64,000 bases of DNA from contig JAWUZG010000029.1 of assembly GCA_036785705.1 (NCBI GenBank), forward strand, positions 11,175,501 to 11,239,500. The letters are read 5' to 3'. Below, in pieces: positions 61,500-64,000 of the stretch (position 1 is its first letter; each line of letters starts with the position of its first letter). Origin of the DNA: Acanthornis magna (lineage: Eukaryota; Chordata; Aves; Passeriformes; Acanthizidae). The notes under the pieces are model-generated. The model had not been told where the DNA came from. It was given only the letters and a program-made list of their open reading frames with translations, and ran no database searches. The position numbers and the translations under genes were made by a program.

Positions 61500-64000
61500 T
61501 TTCCTGTGGCCCAGTGGTGGCCCTGAATATGTTTTGCAGATACACTTGACAGTCAATGGACTGAACCATGCATTTTCCACATCAGCAGCAGTCAGCTTTT
61601 CCTGTGCCAATTTATGCCAGTTTATAGGAAGCCTTAATTTTTGTTTTGACAGCTACAGAATAATTCCGTGGTCCTGAAGGACTGATTACGGTTTTCCTAC
61701 CTTCAGCCTGTTTCAGACATTCAAATCCTAATGACAGCTGTGCTATGTTTGTTTTTGGTTTTGTTTTAGATAAAAGGTGCTTGGCAGATAAATTGTATAA
61801 TCCTTTGGGTCCCACATTTCAGCATTAAGGGTGGAAGGGGATTTCTTTCTGAATTATTTGGAAAACACATTGCATCTAAATTTTATGGATTCCTGTTTGA
61901 TTCCCTGATGAGTATCTGGGCAGGACTGTCATCTGACACAGAAGACATTTATTTTACAGTTACTCTACATGAGAGTTTGACTTCTATTGTTAAATGAAGG
62001 TAGGCATGTGGAGTTGGCTACCTGACTTCTTCACGTGCCAGCAGTAAATGCTGAGAAAAAGGATTGCACCAGCGCTGTGCTGCCAACAGCATGGCCATAA
62101 TGACTATGTCTTACTTGGAATAATCACTTAGGATCTCATTAGCTCCCATTAAAATACATGACTTTAAACTTCTGACATTAGATGTACAAATACATCATTA
62201 ACACCTTTTAGTACATCATCTGTACTGCAGCACTTCTAGTTGCAATCAAACAAAAATTATTCTGGAAATAGCCTTTGCATGCACTAAAGTTACATTAAGA
62301 AGCTTGGGGTTTTTCTATTCCCCTCTTGCATATTACAGCAGTGATATTTATTTACTTAGATTGTCTTTGTGTCACTAACAATAACACTGACACATTTCCT
62401 TTCACCCATATTTGCAAAGGGCTGTAGAACAAGACATCCAACATTTTCATGTGGTACTTCATCACCTGCCAATATGTCCAAGTCATGTTCATGTGTTTTA
62501 CAGGTTTTCTCTGGAGAGTCACTTCCTTTGACTGCATTGCCTAGCTGGTTACCAAATGTTTAAAAATTATTAACAGGATTTATGGAATTCAGGTCAAAGA
62601 TATCATGTGGTGCTAGAGAGACTTAGTTGCTCTATTAAGACCAAATGCTTAGAAGTCCATTTTGGCCATGTTCGGCTCTATTACAGGACTGAGATCCAGA
62701 CCACATGTAATGAATTTTCAAACTGTTCTGGCATTGCAGCATATTTAATGGAAAACAGCTCAGTGTGTGTTTGCATGATCCACCTTTTCAACATGATGAT
62801 TTTACACGGGAATTTGCCAATGAATCTTACCAGTATGCTTTTGTTCATGCTATGAGCAAACACCCGGGGAGACACAGCAGATAAAAAAATGGAAATGAGC
62901 ATTATTCTACTATTCTCTAATGGCAAGCCTAAGCTTCAACAAAAATTGATCTGCAACATGCAATATCACTGCTTGAGCACCATGGGAGTCTGATTTACAG
63001 TTTGCCGCGAGGGAAGAAAGAAGGCTTTATCCTTTCCACTCCTACTTAGACTAAAGTATCTGCATCAACAATATCTGAGCCAACTAAGGCAGCATTTTAA
63101 GTGTGGGTATTTAGTGGCTACAATGACGAGGGTGTCTGAACTACATCAACAGAAAATACTTCTGGATAGGATAGTCCACATTCTGTGGATGAGAATAATC
63201 ATGAAGTTGCTGTTGTGACCAGGATATGAACACGCAGTCCTTTAATACTTGGGGTAAAGAGGTGGCAAAAAGATCAGTATAGAGGATTTAGAAGACATAG
63301 CAGAAGAATCTATGTATAAGATCTTGGGGAAAGAAAAAATTTAAATGTACTTGTTTGGTACTTGGTATCTTAGAAGGTAGTTTTTCTTCTGGAAAACCCT
63401 ACAAGTACAGGCACCACTTGAAATAAATAAAGCAGCAAGGAATTACAAACAATGTGATTCCTAGGCCTTTTGAGGAGGCATACCCTTGTTTTCCTGTGTT
63501 TTATTAAGACAAACTGATCCACAGGAGAGTACCCTCTGCATTTACACTGAGACTCACCTATGCAGGTTTTTTCCGCCACAGCTTTTGTTCTTTCTACCTA
63601 CTTTGCCCAAAGGAGAGAAGGGGAGTTAAAATAGAGAGCTGCGTCCCAACAGGTAAATAATAGTGATGAAACACTGGTTTTTGCTTAAATTTGAATTCCA
63701 TAATCAGGTATGCCTAAGTAACGTCTTCACATACCTAGAGAAGCTTGATTCCTATTTCCAAACCTCTAGCCACAGGACTCAATAGAGCCTCCACTATGGT
63801 TTTTGTGGGTTTGCTGTTACCTGTTGCATAAAGAGCAGCTGAAGCTCTTTGTCCACTCTTTAAACCCCAGTGTGAAACTGCATTCAGCTGATTTTATACA
63901 GTCTGTTAAAAAAATTTCTCTCTTTACAGACAAGGTCCCACTGAGCAACTGTATAGAAGAAAATAATATTTCATCTAGGAGACAGTGGCCTCATCTATGT

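Larger units (their letters stand above)
45117..64000 (+). other. NPSR1: NPSR1 intron 2 (5' 18.9 kb; continues past window)
   Basis: Begins GTAGGG. I searched for an exon encoding the end of helix 2, the first extracellular loop and the start of helix 3, and found none, so the intron is at least 18,884 bp. It contains a poly-C run (about 45904), the palindrome at 46070, the hairpin at 51527, an A-rich tract (52451-52483), a SINE, three CR1 pieces, a diverged direct duplication and small tandem repeats. The remainder is AT-rich with no recognised gene. Confidence 0.85.

Noticed and set aside
63918..64000. Acceptor-like TTTACAG followed by an open segment at the window end
   Set aside because: The translation does not resemble the NPSR1 continuation, and the segment is cut by the window edge.

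Overview
This window looks like nuclear DNA from a bird, most likely a passerine. The evidence is AT-rich non-coding sequence with very few coding stretches, several CR1 LINE 3' ends, solo endogenous-retrovirus LTRs resembling avian families, and one SINE with a tRNA-Ile head and CR1 tail, the architecture of the songbird TguSINE1 family. There is no operon structure, no prokaryotic signal, no CRISPR array and no functional RNA gene that I can support. Family names rest on memory of consensus sequences, not on a database search.

Only one protein-coding gene is recognisable: the 5' part of the neuropeptide S receptor gene (NPSR1), on the plus strand. Coding exon 1 (32105-32251, 49 codons) holds the extracellular N-terminus. 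Coding exon 2 (44984-45116, 133 bases) holds transmembrane helix 1, intracellular loop 1 and the start of helix 2. Both exons have good splice signals and compatible phases (0, then 1). Intron 1 is 12,732 bp. No exon 3 was found in the remaining 18.9 kb, so the rest of the receptor (helices 2-7 and tail) should lie to the right of the window.

Layout: 1-32 kb is the 5' flank of NPSR1. It holds CR1 fragments at 0.55, 2.0 and 24.1 kb, a T/G-rich tract at 2.84-3.11 kb, minus-strand ERV LTRs at 5.80-6.40 and 7.73-8.35 kb, and a third minus-strand LTR element at 27.14-28.62 kb with a clean 5-bp target-site duplication. It also holds microsatellites and an unproven 123-bp exon-like segment at 11.8 kb. 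From 32.25 to 45 kb is NPSR1 intron 1, with a GTTT repeat, a 137-bp TATC-type microsatellite and an older CR1 piece. From 45.1 to 64 kb is intron 2, with the SINE (54.4 kb), CR1 pieces (55.2, 55.6 and 60.4 kb), a diverged direct duplication (56.6 and 58.1 kb) and a hairpin at 51.5 kb.

The most unusual structure is the LTR element at 27139-28615. Between one of its termini and the LTR body it carries a tRNA-Ile-like sequence that includes a 3' CCA, placed four bases from the apparent U5 end. That is what a primer tRNA fixed as DNA by faulty reverse transcription would look like. The two ends of the element also share about 28 bp in inverted orientation. I did not find a convincing new multi-gene system.
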